Assembly: GCF_910592395.1 (NCBI RefSeq)
Contig: NC_088321.1
Location: 12,526,001-12,590,000, forward strand
Length of the DNA: 64,000 bases
Direction of reading: 5' to 3'
Origin: Lineus longissimus
Taxonomy: Eukaryota > Nemertea > Pilidiophora > Heteronemertea > Lineidae
This document shows, in pieces, positions 22,462 to 35,300 of the stretch. Every line of letters begins with the position of its first letter. The stretch's first letter is position 1. The position numbers and the translations under genes were made by a program. The notes beneath the pieces were generated by a model. It was not told the DNA's origin, did no database searches, and worked only from the letters and a program-made list of their open reading frames with translations.

Positions 22462-25400
22462 AACAACATTTCAGAAAAGCAAGGGATACAACGTTACAAC
22501 GTTGTTCCATAGAGGAGGATTCGACCTATTGTGTTGTATTTTATTGGATTCTTCGTGAGAATAATTGAACATCAGGAGAATATTATGTTCATAGCAGCGT
22601 GCTTGTGCAATTTACAGATCATAGTTACAAGATAGCTATTTCGATATTTCTATTTCGAGATTAAAAAATGACAAAAGACTTGGACAACATTTATCGATTG
22701 CAGCGAAGTTTAACAAACACGCGCAGAGATCAAGTGTACGCATATTGGCATTGTCCAAGTCATTTATTGATATTATAGGTTTGCTTCTAAAAACCTGTGT
22801 GTATTTCCGTATTGACATATGAACAGGGGTATGTCCAGTGGGACCTCCAACACACACACTCGTGCACAGTGCATAGATGTTGTACGGGATGTTCTATAAA
22901 CCAAATATATAGTGTATTGCTGACCTGCTAGGGAACAAAATTGCGAACCCGAACATATACAAAAAGAACTTCGCAAAATCATTTAAATGAGGCAACTCCC
23001 GAGTTTATTCGGAAGGATGACCAGATTTCTGTTTAAATATAAATATGTCTTTGCAAAATCCGATATCCAGTTCGGTTGCAAATCCAAATCCCCCGCAACC
23101 ACAGTGGACAGCGGTACACCATTAACATGACCGTAATTACCATAAACAACATTTCCTGTGGTTTATGTTATGTTGAGGCCTGTTGATTGATTATGGGGCG
23201 GAACCCATGCTTAGTAGTGCATGGCCAAACAGTTAGAACTTCATTACTGGGATCACTTGGCTTAGAGGAGACAATACAGTATATATTTACGAAAATTAAC
23301 AGGCGACTAGAACGGAAATCGACGTACATTGAACCATAACCAACATTCTAATCACATATTGGTTCTCATTTTTCAGAGTGCAACTTGATCATCTAGTTGA
23401 CAATTCAGGTAGAAATAACATTATTTTCCAAAGAAAAAACCGTTCAAACGGATTTTCTATTTTTGTTGTGGTCGGTGGTTAATGGAGCGCACCGAGTCGG
23501 TTTGAATGGCCATACGTGTTGCATTTATCGTCACATGTACCTTATTATCTCACGAATCGTGGACATGTTTGATAACTACAATTGTACTGCTAAAGTAATA
23601 GAAGCCGAGGGCCTGACGATTCCTCCGATTATCAAAGAGGGCCTTAATGTACTCTGGATACTGTAATATTCAAGCTTTTCAAAGAGAGAGTTTATCAGAT
23701 CATTGCAACTTGTTCGGAATCCCAGGCATGCCAAATCTGTTCGCGGGCATATCATCCTAATTACAGGTTTAAAATATTGTATCAATCAATTAGAAGTACG
23801 AAAAACTTACCATCAAGTGACAAAAAGTTCCTGGTCGCCGTACCCGCATATAAACGCTGAAATGTGGTCACGTTAGTGGTGTACCATTGTCCACTGTGAC
23901 ACTGTGAACGAGACTATACAAAGGATGTTGTCTAATGATAGTTTTTTAGCGGTTTTATAAAAGCGATATATAGATCGGACACTTCAATTTTTCGTACCGC
24001 AATAATCTTAGATATAAAGGTTTCCAACGTTTGAAAAAGATTTATGATTTTTCGCCGGGAAGCCGACAAGAATCGTGCCCCAGCCCGGGCAGGGCGTGAT
24101 GTTGTGCCGTGAGTCAGATGCCCCGGACTCTGCCGCGCCTCGCGCATCACCTCGGGCGGGCGGCCCCTACAAGAGTATAAAGACGCAGGAAAGACCGGAA
24201 GGTGACTCGGTCAGAGAGCCGAGGCCAAGACAGGGCAGGGCAGTTAGACGATAAGCCACGAGTCCATCGCCCCAGACTCTTCGGCATACCGTCCATCAAC
24301 TCGATCCAGGTCGACCTCCCGCGTGCCCTCCAAGAGCGTGAAGCACAGGCATGTGCGAGACGGTATAGGCTAGCCTATACAGGTAACGCCGAGCCAAGCA
24401 CAAAGCAATGTATGAAATTATAATAAACAGCTCAAATTTGATTAATGGCTTGTAAAAAAAAATACTTAAAAGTAGTGATTGGCTTTGACATTGACATAGA
24501 CATTGACACTGGCTGCAATCGAAGCTTAGCTCAAATTTATTAGTAATTTTGTCTTAACCAAACTTGGACTGGTGCAGGAGAGTGTGACGAGCAAGGATTT
24601 AAGGCAGAACATAAGACATTCAAAATAGTGTACATATTGGAAATTGATAGATTGCGAAACTCTTTATCTTTTTGCTTCCAACTCAATCAATACGAACAAT
24701 GGTTTCATTGATACGACCATGCGTGAATACAGTTAATGAGTTTTGAACTATTTCACTGCGTGTTTTATCCGTGTTCAAGAATGCTCTTTCGCTCGTGCTC
24801 CATCCTCGTTTGCAAGTGTCACATCGACTCTGGCACTACTGGTCATGGCCACCTTAGCTCTTTCGTCGATACCGATTAACCAAGTGCGCAAATTCGACCG
24901 GCGGCCCTCTTACTGTTGTAACAGGGGAGTAGATCTTTAATTATGGAGGCATCTTCTTCTGCGCTGCTCCAAAATAATGGGTCACCAGCCTTAAGCGAAA
25001 TACCGGAAAGTGGCAGCATATTGGCCTGCGGGAAAAAGATTGGAACTACCTACTTGGATCACGACTTGATTTATACCATTGATTCGATAATAAATGATCA
25101 TTATATTCGTCAAACGTTTTGTTTGACGAATGTTCGTGCAAGAGGTATCAATGTGTTGCTAGCGATGTCCAGTATGTTGTGTCTATCAAAATGATAAGTG
25201 AACATTAGCGTTGCAGCAGTGTAGAATGCTCACATACATGCCTAAATCAAAGGGGTAATGAAATTGCCACCTGTGGCGAGAATTTACTTTTGCTGCACGG
25301 AATTAGTCAACGCGGGATATTATGTACAATGATGTAAACACATTGAAAGTGTATGTCGGGATTAAAGCTAATATATAACTTCGACACAATGCAATAATAT

Positions 25401-26562
25401 AACTACACAATGTATCCGTTAAACCCTTTGTGTAGTGTGTACAAGTGGAGTGTCAGCCTTGGTAGTCTGGCAGTAGTTGTCTGTGAGGTCGTTTATGGAC
25501 GTTTTTCATTCTCAGGCTATTTTAACGATAAACATTACAGCACTAAATATTTGCTATCGTTATGTTTTGAAGAATGAAGTGTTTTTCTTTACGACTAACA
25601 GCTGTCCTCTTACGGCAAGTGTATGCATGCCTTTTCAGCTGCAATCACTACCGGACTACCAGAAACGTTGCCTATTTTACCCCAAGCAAGATAGTTGAAA
25701 CAGATAAAGATATTGACTAAAGGTCATGCTTAGAAAACGCAATAGCGAGTTCTGGACTAATTTTGGTGTGCGAAAGGCATACTTGTTTAGGCTCTACCCA
25801 TCGAGGCGGTAGTAGAACTCGGGTTTTGTCTGGCTTTGGATCTTATTGGTGAGTGGATCCAATACACACTGTATATTCTAATAATACCAATGACAGCAGC
25901 AGAGATCGCAATTTAAAGATATTGGTGCTTATTTCTACGAAAGCCTAGCAGACTCATCTGAAATTCGCAATCCGAAATTTGAGATCCAATATTAACCAAT
26001 CAGAGGGAAACTTTCAACATTTCAAAACCAATTAGATGTCGTGAAACATTTTATTCGGTGAATGGAAAATGGCCGCAATCGGCACTGCGTTTATATGCAT
26101 CAAATCATTGTAAGAAGCTAGATCAACTCGACTTGCTGATGTCAGGTGATTATTTTACATATACCGTGATGCATTCTTGACGCAATGATTAGTAGAAAAT
26201 AGGTCAAATATATTGCATTATTTCAAAATGATCTTCTTGCTAGTCTGACAATCTCAAAGAATCCTGCATGTCGGGTTATAGATGCAATTTAATAAAAAAA
26301 AGCTTGACTTAATTGAAGAACCATTGGTCTCTTTTGTCATTAGAGCAAAGTACTGAATGTTACACTTTATCTGATTGGCTAAAAGTTTCCCAGCGACTAG
26401 TGAGTTTGAATTTCCGATTTCGGATTCGAGAATTTCGGACTCCGGATTTCTAATTTCAGATGGACCATCTGGGCTTTCGTAAATTTAAATAAATCAAGTT
26501 GTAATTTGAAATTGACTAAGGCGATTTATAATGGAACAATGTTGTGTTCCTTTGCATTTCAG
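22462..26562. other. Intergenic region running into the 5'-deleted gene 4
   Basis: The first part resembles other spacers, and about 23576-25765 matches 15.9-18.08 kb with an offset of 7683. At about 25767 the sequence jumps to DNA matching 19.41 kb onward with an offset of 6361. The difference shows a deletion of about 1322 bp that removed exons 1 and 2 of gene 4. The rest up to 26562 is intron 2 DNA. A recurring short frame lies at 25574-25720. Confidence 0.55.
24051..24384. repeat. GC-rich dispersed block, third copy
   Basis: A copy of the 1920-2255 block at the equivalent unit position, with small differences (for example a doubled GCCTATAC near its right end). Confidence 0.5.
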
Positions 26563-28722
26563 ACACCAGTGTGTTCTTTCTTAATGGAACTGACAGGAAT
26601 ATAAGGTAACTGTGCCTGTGGATTCTCCATTTTTCATAAACTTATGAAGCAAAACCACTGCATCTTTGTTTCCTTTTGGTCCCGCATCCAATATTGTCAC
26701 ACTGCTCAACAGGGAAGGTAGCTTCCTGTCTTCCGCAATACGAAGCTACACAGCCATAGAAGATCTACTGTTTGCTTCTTTTCATCGCCATTTCCATCTA
26801 TAGTTCAAAGCCATCAGAATAAATAGGGTATTAATCGGTTGCGTCACTCTACTTGAGCCTCTTTATGTTTAAACCTTTGGCTGTGGCTCCGTGTTAAGAC
26901 TTTGTCATTTATGGCATCGGAATTTCTCCACAGCAGTTAGCAAATGTGTCTTTAAATGCTGAAGTTTTCATGACATTGTATCGATTTCAAACTTCTCCAG
27001 TATGAACTACGGTGCAAATTACGCCAAGTCAACTTTCTTTGGTGAGGTTCTCTCATTTAATGAATGTGATCATGAGGTTAAGCTGAACATTGATCTTCAG
27101 AAAAACGATGTCGTTTCGTTTGCTCTCTACTTTCGGCAGCGTCACCATACCAGACGATGGGTATTTATAATTTGTATTTCTGGAAGACACTTTGACGTTT
27201 GCGTCAGTAGCTATCATGGTATAGAAGTAATGTGTAATCGCCAACATAAGAATTGGGCGCGAAAAACTAAAACTGGAAAGGCACTCAAGGCGCGTGTTTG
27301 GTATTTTCTTGTTGTAACGGTGGACATAGTAAGAAATATCCATAAGATTTACCTCGACGGAGTAAAACTGAATGCTAGGAAGATAGCAAGCTATGTCAAA
27401 AACAGATCAAGTCGCTTTCATTTTCTTGGTCGTAATTTACCCTTCCCAGGAAGACGCTGCACTTCACATCCTTTTATCGGTGCTATGTCCAACCTTAGGA
27501 TTTTTCCATGTCTGTTGAATCAACGGGAGGTTCGAAGTATTTATGAGAGCGGTAAGTCAGAAGTTAAGAGTTAGTGCCTTCATTTTCACCTATTTGAACT
27601 ATCACACCCGGGTTTTGTTTTCATTGATCAGTTGTCTAAGACAAGTGTAACCAACAATAACGTTGCGTCAACTACTCCAACACGTTTAATGCAAACGTAA
27701 AGTGAACGTGTTGGTGACTTCTGTTGGAAAACCACAGGCATGCCAGGCCCTAATAGATCATTTCGAAACCCAACAGTAATGTTAGTGTTCGTGTTCAGCT
27801 TTGTCCTTTAGTCCTTAGCATTGTAAATACTAGTATAGGATACCTTGGACAGGCCATATTTTGCAACTGGATATTTCCCATCCATTCTTGGCACAACGCA
27901 CAACAATAACCAATATATAGAATTCACACTGATACAAGAAATGAAGATTTTCTGGCCGAAAATGACGAAAATCAATTTATTCCGCCAATGTACACAAATG
28001 CATACTTACGAAATATAATTCGTTACCATGCTAACAACTTATGAACGTTGAAACTGATCCCAACCTGAAACTGCGGCAATAAATACCTTGAACATGGCAG
28101 CACGTTCTCAGTTCCGTGTGGTACAGCTTTGTGATACAGTCATTCAGTCACAGCCAATCAGATTGTGGGTATTTTTACATATCACTCGCCGAATCCTCAT
28201 TTCCCATTGTCATTCCAGTTAAATATGAGAGTAAGTATGACACGCATTCTCCAAAAACTATTTTAAAGGGATTTTATCCAAACATTCTGACTGCGAATGT
28301 TGTCTCTTTAAAACGGACTGGTTTCAGACCGACAGTTTTAGTTTGAGGTACTTCAGAGTTATAGAAGTTGTTCCTTGCTGTCGAGTATGGCGGTATTGAC
28401 GTCTCCTCACACACCACTCGGGTGGAGTGGTCAGTATGACAGTTGGACATTTTTACATTCATTTTACGTCGATCTACCCTCCCGTTGTTTGGAATAAAAA
28501 AATTTAACTTTAAACTATTGTTGTATAGAAAACCGACTGATGTTCATAAAGGAAGACGGCGACTCTGACTCCATTGACGAAATATCTTATAACAGAGGAC
28601 CTGTCCGTTCAAAGATACAATGCAGCTTGTACTGTTATGACAAGAACACACGCAATGAGACCTGTAAAGCCTTAAGCTTTAATATCAACACAAACTGTTG
28701 TGAAATTTTACAAGATATGTAA
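26563..28722 (+). pseudogene. Gene 4: LamG-PAN gene lacking exons 1-2
   Basis: Exons 3-5 are present and open: 26563-26605, 27001-27551 and 28529-28722. The signal-peptide exon and exon 2 were removed by the deletion at about 25767, so no secreted product can start normally. The LamG exon is a chimera. Its first two thirds match gene 3 almost exactly (SGRHFDVCVSSYHGIEV), while from about 27370 it matches the gene 1/gene 2 type (KIASYVKNRSSRFHF, then the intron without the 190-bp insert). The PAN exon is intact (NTNCCEILQDM). It may be a donor for gene conversion or a dead copy. Splicing to an upstream gene's exons is possible but unsupported. Confidence 0.6.
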
Positions 28723-28837
28723 AAAATCATTTCAGAAAAGCAAGGGATACAACGTTACAACTTTGTTCCATAGAGGAGGATTAGACATATTGTGTTAAAT
28801 TTTATTGGATTCTTCGTGAGAATAATTGAACATCAGG

Positions 28838-28982
28838 GATTCCCTCCTCAAAAACCGCTGTTACACCGGTGTAACCCAACACCGAGCAGGGTGGTCAAGT
28901 GTTGGTGTAGTGATGGTGTTACCTTGGTGACGGTGTTACACCAACACTTTACACTTTCTCAACCCCAAGACTTGACCTGACA
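28838..28982. repeat. Palindrome-rich filler replacing about 1.3 kb of spacer
   Basis: Array homology stops after CATCAGG at 28837 and resumes near 28983 at a point equal to about 23896, so the sequence between is missing in this unit. The filler contains a perfect palindrome GTTACACCGGTGTAAC (28860-28875) and inverted arms AAGTGTTGGTGTA (28897-28909) with their complement at 28937-28949. It may be a MITE remnant or filler from a repaired break. Confidence 0.45.
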
Positions 28983-30573
28983 CACTGTGACACTGTGAAC
29001 GAGATTGTACAAAGGATGTTGTCTAATGATAGTTTTTTAGCGGTTTTATAAAAGCGATATATAGATCGGACACTTCAATTTTTCGTATCGCAATAATCTT
29101 AGATATAAATGTTTCCAACGTTTGAAAAAGATTTATGATTTTTTGCCGGGAAGCCGACACGAATCGTGCCCCAGCCCGGGCAGGGTGTGATGTTGGGCCG
29201 TGAGTCAGATGCCCCGGACTCTGCCGCGCCTCGCGCATCACCTCGGGCGGGCGGCCCCTACAAGAGTATAAAGACGCAGGAAAGACCGGAAGGTGACTCG
29301 GTCAGAGAGCCGAGGCCAAGACAGGGCAGGGCAGTTAGACAATAAGCCACGAGTCCATCGCCCCAGACTCTTCGGCATATCGTCCATCAACTCGATCCAG
29401 GTTGACCTTCCCGCTTGCCCTCCAAGGGCGTGAAGCCCAGGCATGTGCGAGACGGTATAGGCTGGCCTATACAGGTAACGCCAAGCCAAGCACAAAGCAA
29501 TGTATAAAATTAGAATAAACAGCTCAAATCTGATTAATGGCTTGTAAAATAAAATACTTAAAAATAGTGATTGGCATTGACACACACTGGCTACAAGCGA
29601 AGCTTAGCTCAAATTTATTAGTAATTTTGTCTTAACCAAACTTGGACTGCAGGAGAGTGTGAGAAGCAAGGATTTAAGGCAGAACATAAGAATTCAAAAT
29701 ACATAGTGTACATATTGGAAATTGATAGATTTCGAAACTCTTTATCTTTTTGCTTCCAACTCAATCAATACGAACAATGGTTTCATTGATACGACCATGC
29801 GTGAATACAGTTAATGAGTTTTGAATTATTTCACTGGGTGTTTTATCCTTGTTCCGGAAAGCTCTCTCTCTCTCTCTTTGCACCATCCTTTGCTTTATGT
29901 TCAAAGTCTGAGTAGAGTAGGCCAACATGTCGTAAAACAACGGCTCGTTTGCAAGTGTCACATCAACTCTGGTACTGGTCATGGCCACCTTAGCTCTTTC
30001 GTCGATACCGATTAACCGAGGCCGCAACTTCGACCGACAGCCTTCTTACTGTTGTGACAGGGCAGTAGATCTTTAATTATCGAGGCGCCTCCAAAATAAT
30101 GGGTTACCAGCCTTAGGCGAAATACTGGAAAGTGGCAGCATCTTAGCCTGCGGGAAAAAGATTGGAACTACCTACTTTGATCACGACTTGAATTATACCA
30201 TCGATTCGATAATAAATGATAATTATATTCGTCAAACGTTTTGTTTGAAGAGGCAATTTCTCAGTGGTTTCATGACGAATGTTCGTGCAAGAGGTATCAG
30301 TGTGTTGCTAGCGATGTCTAGTTGTGTCTATCAAAATGATAAGTGAACATTTGCGTCGCAGCAGTGTACAATGCTCACATACATGCCTAAATCAAAGGGG
30401 TAATGAAATTGCCACCTGTGGCGAGAATTTACCTTTGCTGTGCGGAATTAGTCAACGCGGTATATTATGTACAATGATGTACACAAATTGAAAGTGTATA
30501 TTGGGATTAAGGCTAATATATAACTTCGACACAATGCAGGAACATAACTACACAATGTATCCGTTAAACCCTT
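28983..30573. other. Intergenic region of the array, left part
   Basis: Spacer between gene 4 and the retroelement at 30574, with a GC-rich block at 29143-29475. No supported gene. The right part of this spacer (31381-32314) continues after the insertion and includes a recurring short frame near 31534. Confidence 0.45.
29143..29475. repeat. GC-rich dispersed block, fourth copy
   Basis: The most diverged of the four copies of the 1920-2255 block, with several substitutions. It sits close to the palindromic filler. Confidence 0.45.
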
Positions 30574-31380
30574 GTCTTGTATTAGTAGATCCCTCCGCTT
30601 GATCGGAGCACCTTGCTCGGGTCGATATCCTGATCCTCTGCAAGTAGTTTTTCGTTTATCTTAATGTCTCGCGTAGTGTGCAGTTTGTGGCACAGCAAGT
30701 TTGAGAGTGTATTGGCACTTATTACGTTTTTGTTTAGCTTAAGCATGATAATATTTCTATTGTTTCTAGTGTTATTTTGAGTGATATATCCCCACCCGTT
30801 CAGCACCGCAGAGCATACTTCATCGTCTGTCCTTGGTGGCGTCAGCTTATCTTCTGTGTATAGTTTCTGGAGGTTCTCTATCCTGGCAGCTCTCATCTCT
30901 TGCATGATTGGGCATCTGATCAGGAAGTGAACAACATCCTCCTCCTCCTCGTTGCACAGGGGGCAGATTGGGGAGATCTCCTTTTTTAAGAACTGGACCT
31001 TTGTGACCTGTAGGCCGTTTCTACCCACCAGTAGACGTGCCCTTGTGGTTGCAGCCTCCACCATATATGGTTTGCCTTTGCACGGAAGCCATAATGGGTG
31101 AGGTTTGCCTGTCCAAGTCTGATGAACAATCACCCATTTGAGAGTCTTCTTACTGCCTGCCTCGATTGACAGTTTTGTGTACCATTTGTCCTTTACTAGT
31201 AGGGTTGTGTGTTCTCGCCAGGAAGATTTAGGCCAAGGGTACACTATAGCCTGATTCACATCAATGCCATAGTGCCATCCCAGCTTGCGGACCTGTGCAA
31301 ACCAGCTCTTGGAAGTGTCTGTCTTCGTCGCTAATTGTCGCTAACACTTCGTCGCTAATTGTCGCTAACCCTTTCGTCGC
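30574..31380 (-). mobile_element. Truncated non-LTR retrotransposon with C-terminal Cys-His motif
   Basis: It interrupts the conserved spacer sequence CCGTTAAACCCTTTGTG, and TAA(A)CCCTT is repeated at both borders (30565-30573 and 31381-31388). The - strand frame is open from 31340 to 30582. It carries the zinc-knuckle-like motif CPLCNEEEEDVVHFLIRCP, found downstream of the reverse transcriptase in several non-LTR families. The polymerase domain is absent, so the copy is 5'-truncated. At its right border the motif GTCGCTAA(C) occurs several times in tandem (about 31326-31388), unusual for a simple target-primed insertion. Confidence 0.75.
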
Positions 31381-32314
31381 TAACCCTTTGTGTAGTGTGT
31401 ACAAGTGGAGTGTCAGCCTTGGTAGTCTGGCAGTAGTTGTCTGTGAGGTCGTTTATGGACGTTTTTCATTCTCAGGCTATTTTAACGATAAACATTTCAG
31501 CACTAAATATTTGCTATCGTTTTGTTTTGAAGAATGAAGTGTTTTTCTTTACGACTAACAGCTGTCCTCTTACGGCAAGTGTATGCATGCCTTTTCAGCT
31601 GCAATCACTACCGGACCACCAGAAACGTTGCCTATTTTACCCCAAGCAAGATAGTTGAAACAGATATTATTGACTAAAGGTCATGCTTAGAAAACGCAAT
31701 AGCGAGTTCTGGACTAAGAGATCCTGTCGAGGCACAAAATTGTTATTTAGACCACCTGAACGTCGTAAAAATAACTAAATTGGTGATTACCTGTTATGCA
31801 GTTCACGGACTGGAGTCAGTTATGCATGCAATGTTACCCAGATGGCAAGCTCTCATAATCACCTGCCTGAGGGGAACTCGAAACTGCAAAGATTTATCAA
31901 TGGAAGGTTATTCGCCCGCCTTAGGTTTTAACAGGGCCGTTCAGAACTACCTATTTTTATAAGCGTTTCGTGGTAGGTTTTCTTTAAGAAAATTGTAAAT
32001 GCGCCTTACAAAGAGCATTCAGACGCCATTGCAACACAGTTGCGACATGCGCGTGCATGCTAGGCAGACGGTCCTCGAAGCTCTGATCAAATTCGTATGA
32101 TTATCTCTTAGTCAAGATTGAAAAAGAATCTTTCAAGAATCGAGTAACGAATGTACATTGAAAATTCGAAGAATACACAGATACAGCTATACTTGATAAC
32201 TCTGTAACATTCATTCGAACTTCTGAACGAGGTAGAAAAAACCCATTGTATTGGGATTGCTAATGTATTGTTAACCAACTCCGATCCAGTGTGAGTTAGG
32301 CTTTCAGTTCGACG

Positions 32315-35300
32315 ATGCGCCACCTACTTACCGGTATATTACTCCTTCAATCCATCGCCTGTAGAAGTACTGGAGACAACTGTATCAACCACAGAGGTGA
32401 GTTGTTTGGAATTATTCAGGTCCCCGTCAATGAAATCAATTCGGCTCAGTCATCCCAGGCCGCACAAATTAGGTGATGACATCATTCTAAATCCTATATC
32501 GGATAGTACGATGAATGCAAATGCTTAAGACAATTATACGTTTGCCGTATTAACAAAGTGCGTTAGGGTTGCTTGCCTGCCTCAGGAAGGACCGGCCTAT
32601 GGGTGAAACACTTACATGCTGGGTATGCACTCGTTCACGAGCCACGACAGACTTTAGCGCCCAAAAGGGCTTCCAGTCTATTAAAAATTTCAACATAAGC
32701 ATTCATATCCCACCCCTTTTATGGCTGCGAAAGGCATACTTGTTTAGGCTCTACCCATCGAGGCGGTAGTAGAACTCGGGTTTTGTCTGGCTTGGGATCT
32801 TATTGGTGAGTGGATCCAATACACACTGTATATTTTAATAATACCAATGGCAGCAGCAGAGATCGCAATTTAAAGATATTGGTGCTTATTTCTACTAAAG
32901 CCCAGCAGACTCATCTGAAATTCGCAATCCGAAATTTGAGATCCAATATTAACCAATCAGAGGGAAACTTTCAACATTTCAAAACCAATTAGATGTCGTG
33001 AAACATTTTATTCGGTGAATGCAAAATGGCCGCAATCGGCACTGCGTTTATATGCATCAAATCATTGTAAGAAGATAGATCAACTCGACTTGCTGATGTC
33101 AGGTGATTATTTAACATATACACCATGTTGCATTCTTGACGCAATGATAAATATAAAATACACTGTAGGTCAAATATATTGCATTCTATCAATATGATAT
33201 TCTGCTAGTTTGACTAACTCAAAGAAGCTTGCCAATCCAGAGTTATAGCTGCAATTTAATGCAAACGCTTGACTTAATTGAACCACCGGTGGTCTATTCA
33301 TCAAAAAGGAAGTTCCACGGTGACGTCACAGCATTTTTTCATAATGGCGGCTCCAATGTAAAGAAAGACACGTGTTGTACTCGCGTTTTTACCGATAATA
33401 AATCACATGAACTACCTAAAAAACCATCACGAACTAATACCCCGAAGTGTTATCCACTAGTAGATGATTGAATTTAATAAATTTTCACAACAGTTATGTT
33501 AAATTGATAGTCTGTGATTAGTTTTCCGACTTTTATCACGGTAGATGCTCGCAGCATATCCAAATGTTTACATGGAGTGACCTTCACATTATGCGGTTGT
33601 TCTTATTGATAGAAGCAGAAAAGGGAAATTCCCAAACCTTTCCCCCAAAAATACGAACTACTGAGACAGAAACCACCAAATACCCCATCTTTTTCTTCAC
33701 TTTTTAGCCCTGTGAAGACGACACATATTTTGCTTACATAACGATGGGTTGTGTGCATGGTGTAGTTTAAGTTGCATTAGGTAATCCCATTCACGACCGC
33801 TTGGGAAATTGACAGAACTGCACGTCAATATTAATAATATAATTGAAATAATAAACAACCAACAACGTAGACTTTAATCACTTCGATGTGGACACAACGG
33901 CCGTCACCATCTTATTGATGGTGGTATGTCGCATGCAAAGCTATAATATATTTCACGGTCACGTGGTGTGACGTCACCGTGGAAGCTCCTTTGTATTCAT
34001 TATTTGCTTTCAATATCTCCATAGCCATAACGGCAAAGTACTGAATGTTACACTTGATCTGATTGGCTTAAAGTTTTCCAGCGATTAAGGATTTTGAATT
34101 TCGGATTTCGAAATCAACTTTTCGGATTCGAATTTCGTACTACAGATTTCGATTTCAGATGGGCCATTTGTATGGGTTTCGTAAATTTCAGTAAATCACG
34201 TTGTAGTTTCGAATTGACCAAGGCGATTTAAAATGGAACAACATTGTGTTCCTTTGCATTTCAGACACCAGTTTGTTCGTTCTTAATGGCACTGACAGTA
34301 ATATAAGGTAAATGCGTCTGCGGATTCTCCATTATTAATAAACTCTTAGACTTTGGAAGCAAAACCGCTGCATCTTTGTTTCCTGTTGGTCCAGCATCCA
34401 TATTGTCTCCCCGCTCAACAGGGGAGTTAGCTTCCTGTCTTCCGCAATACGAAGCTACACAACCATAGGAGACCTACAGTGAGCTTCTTTTTCATCGCCA
34501 TTTCCGGGCTGTAGTTCCAAGCCAGCAGAATCAGTCGGGTATCAATCGGTTGCTCCACTCTACTTGAGGCTGTTTATGTTTAAACCTTTGGCTCTGGCTC
34601 CGTGTCAAGACTTTGTCACTTATGGCCACGGAATTTCTCCACAGAAGTTAACGACTGTGTCTTCAAATGCTAAAGTTTTCAAGACATTGTAACGATTTTA
34701 AACTTCTCCAGTGTGAAATACGGTGCAAATTACGCGATGTCGAGTTATTTTGGTGAGGTTCTCTCATTTCATAAATGTGACCATGAGGTTAAGCTGAACA
34801 TTGATCATCAGAAACACGAAACCGTCTCGTTTGCTCTTTACTTTCGGCGGCGTCACCATGACAGACGAGGTAAAGTGCTATTTTCGACTACTGGAAGACA
34901 CTTTGACGTTTTTGTCAGATGCTCTGATTCTATAGACGTAACAAGTAAAAGCCGACCTCGTGAGACTAGGGCGCGAATGACTGTATCTGAAAAGGCAGTC
35001 AGTGTGCGTGTTTGGCATTTTCTTGTTGTAACGGTGGACATAATAAGAAATATTCCTAAGATTTACCTCGACGGAGTAAAACTGAATGCTAGGACGAAAC
35101 CAAACTTTGTCAAAAACAAATCAAGTCGCTTTCATTTTCTTGGTCGTCGTTTTCCCATCCATGGAGGACGCTGCACTTCACAACATTTTATCGGTGACAT
35201 GTCCAACCTCAGGATTTTTCCATGTCTGTTGAATAAACGGGAGGTTCGAAGTATTTATGAGAGCGGTAAGTTAGAAGCTTTTCCAGCTATGAATAATCCA

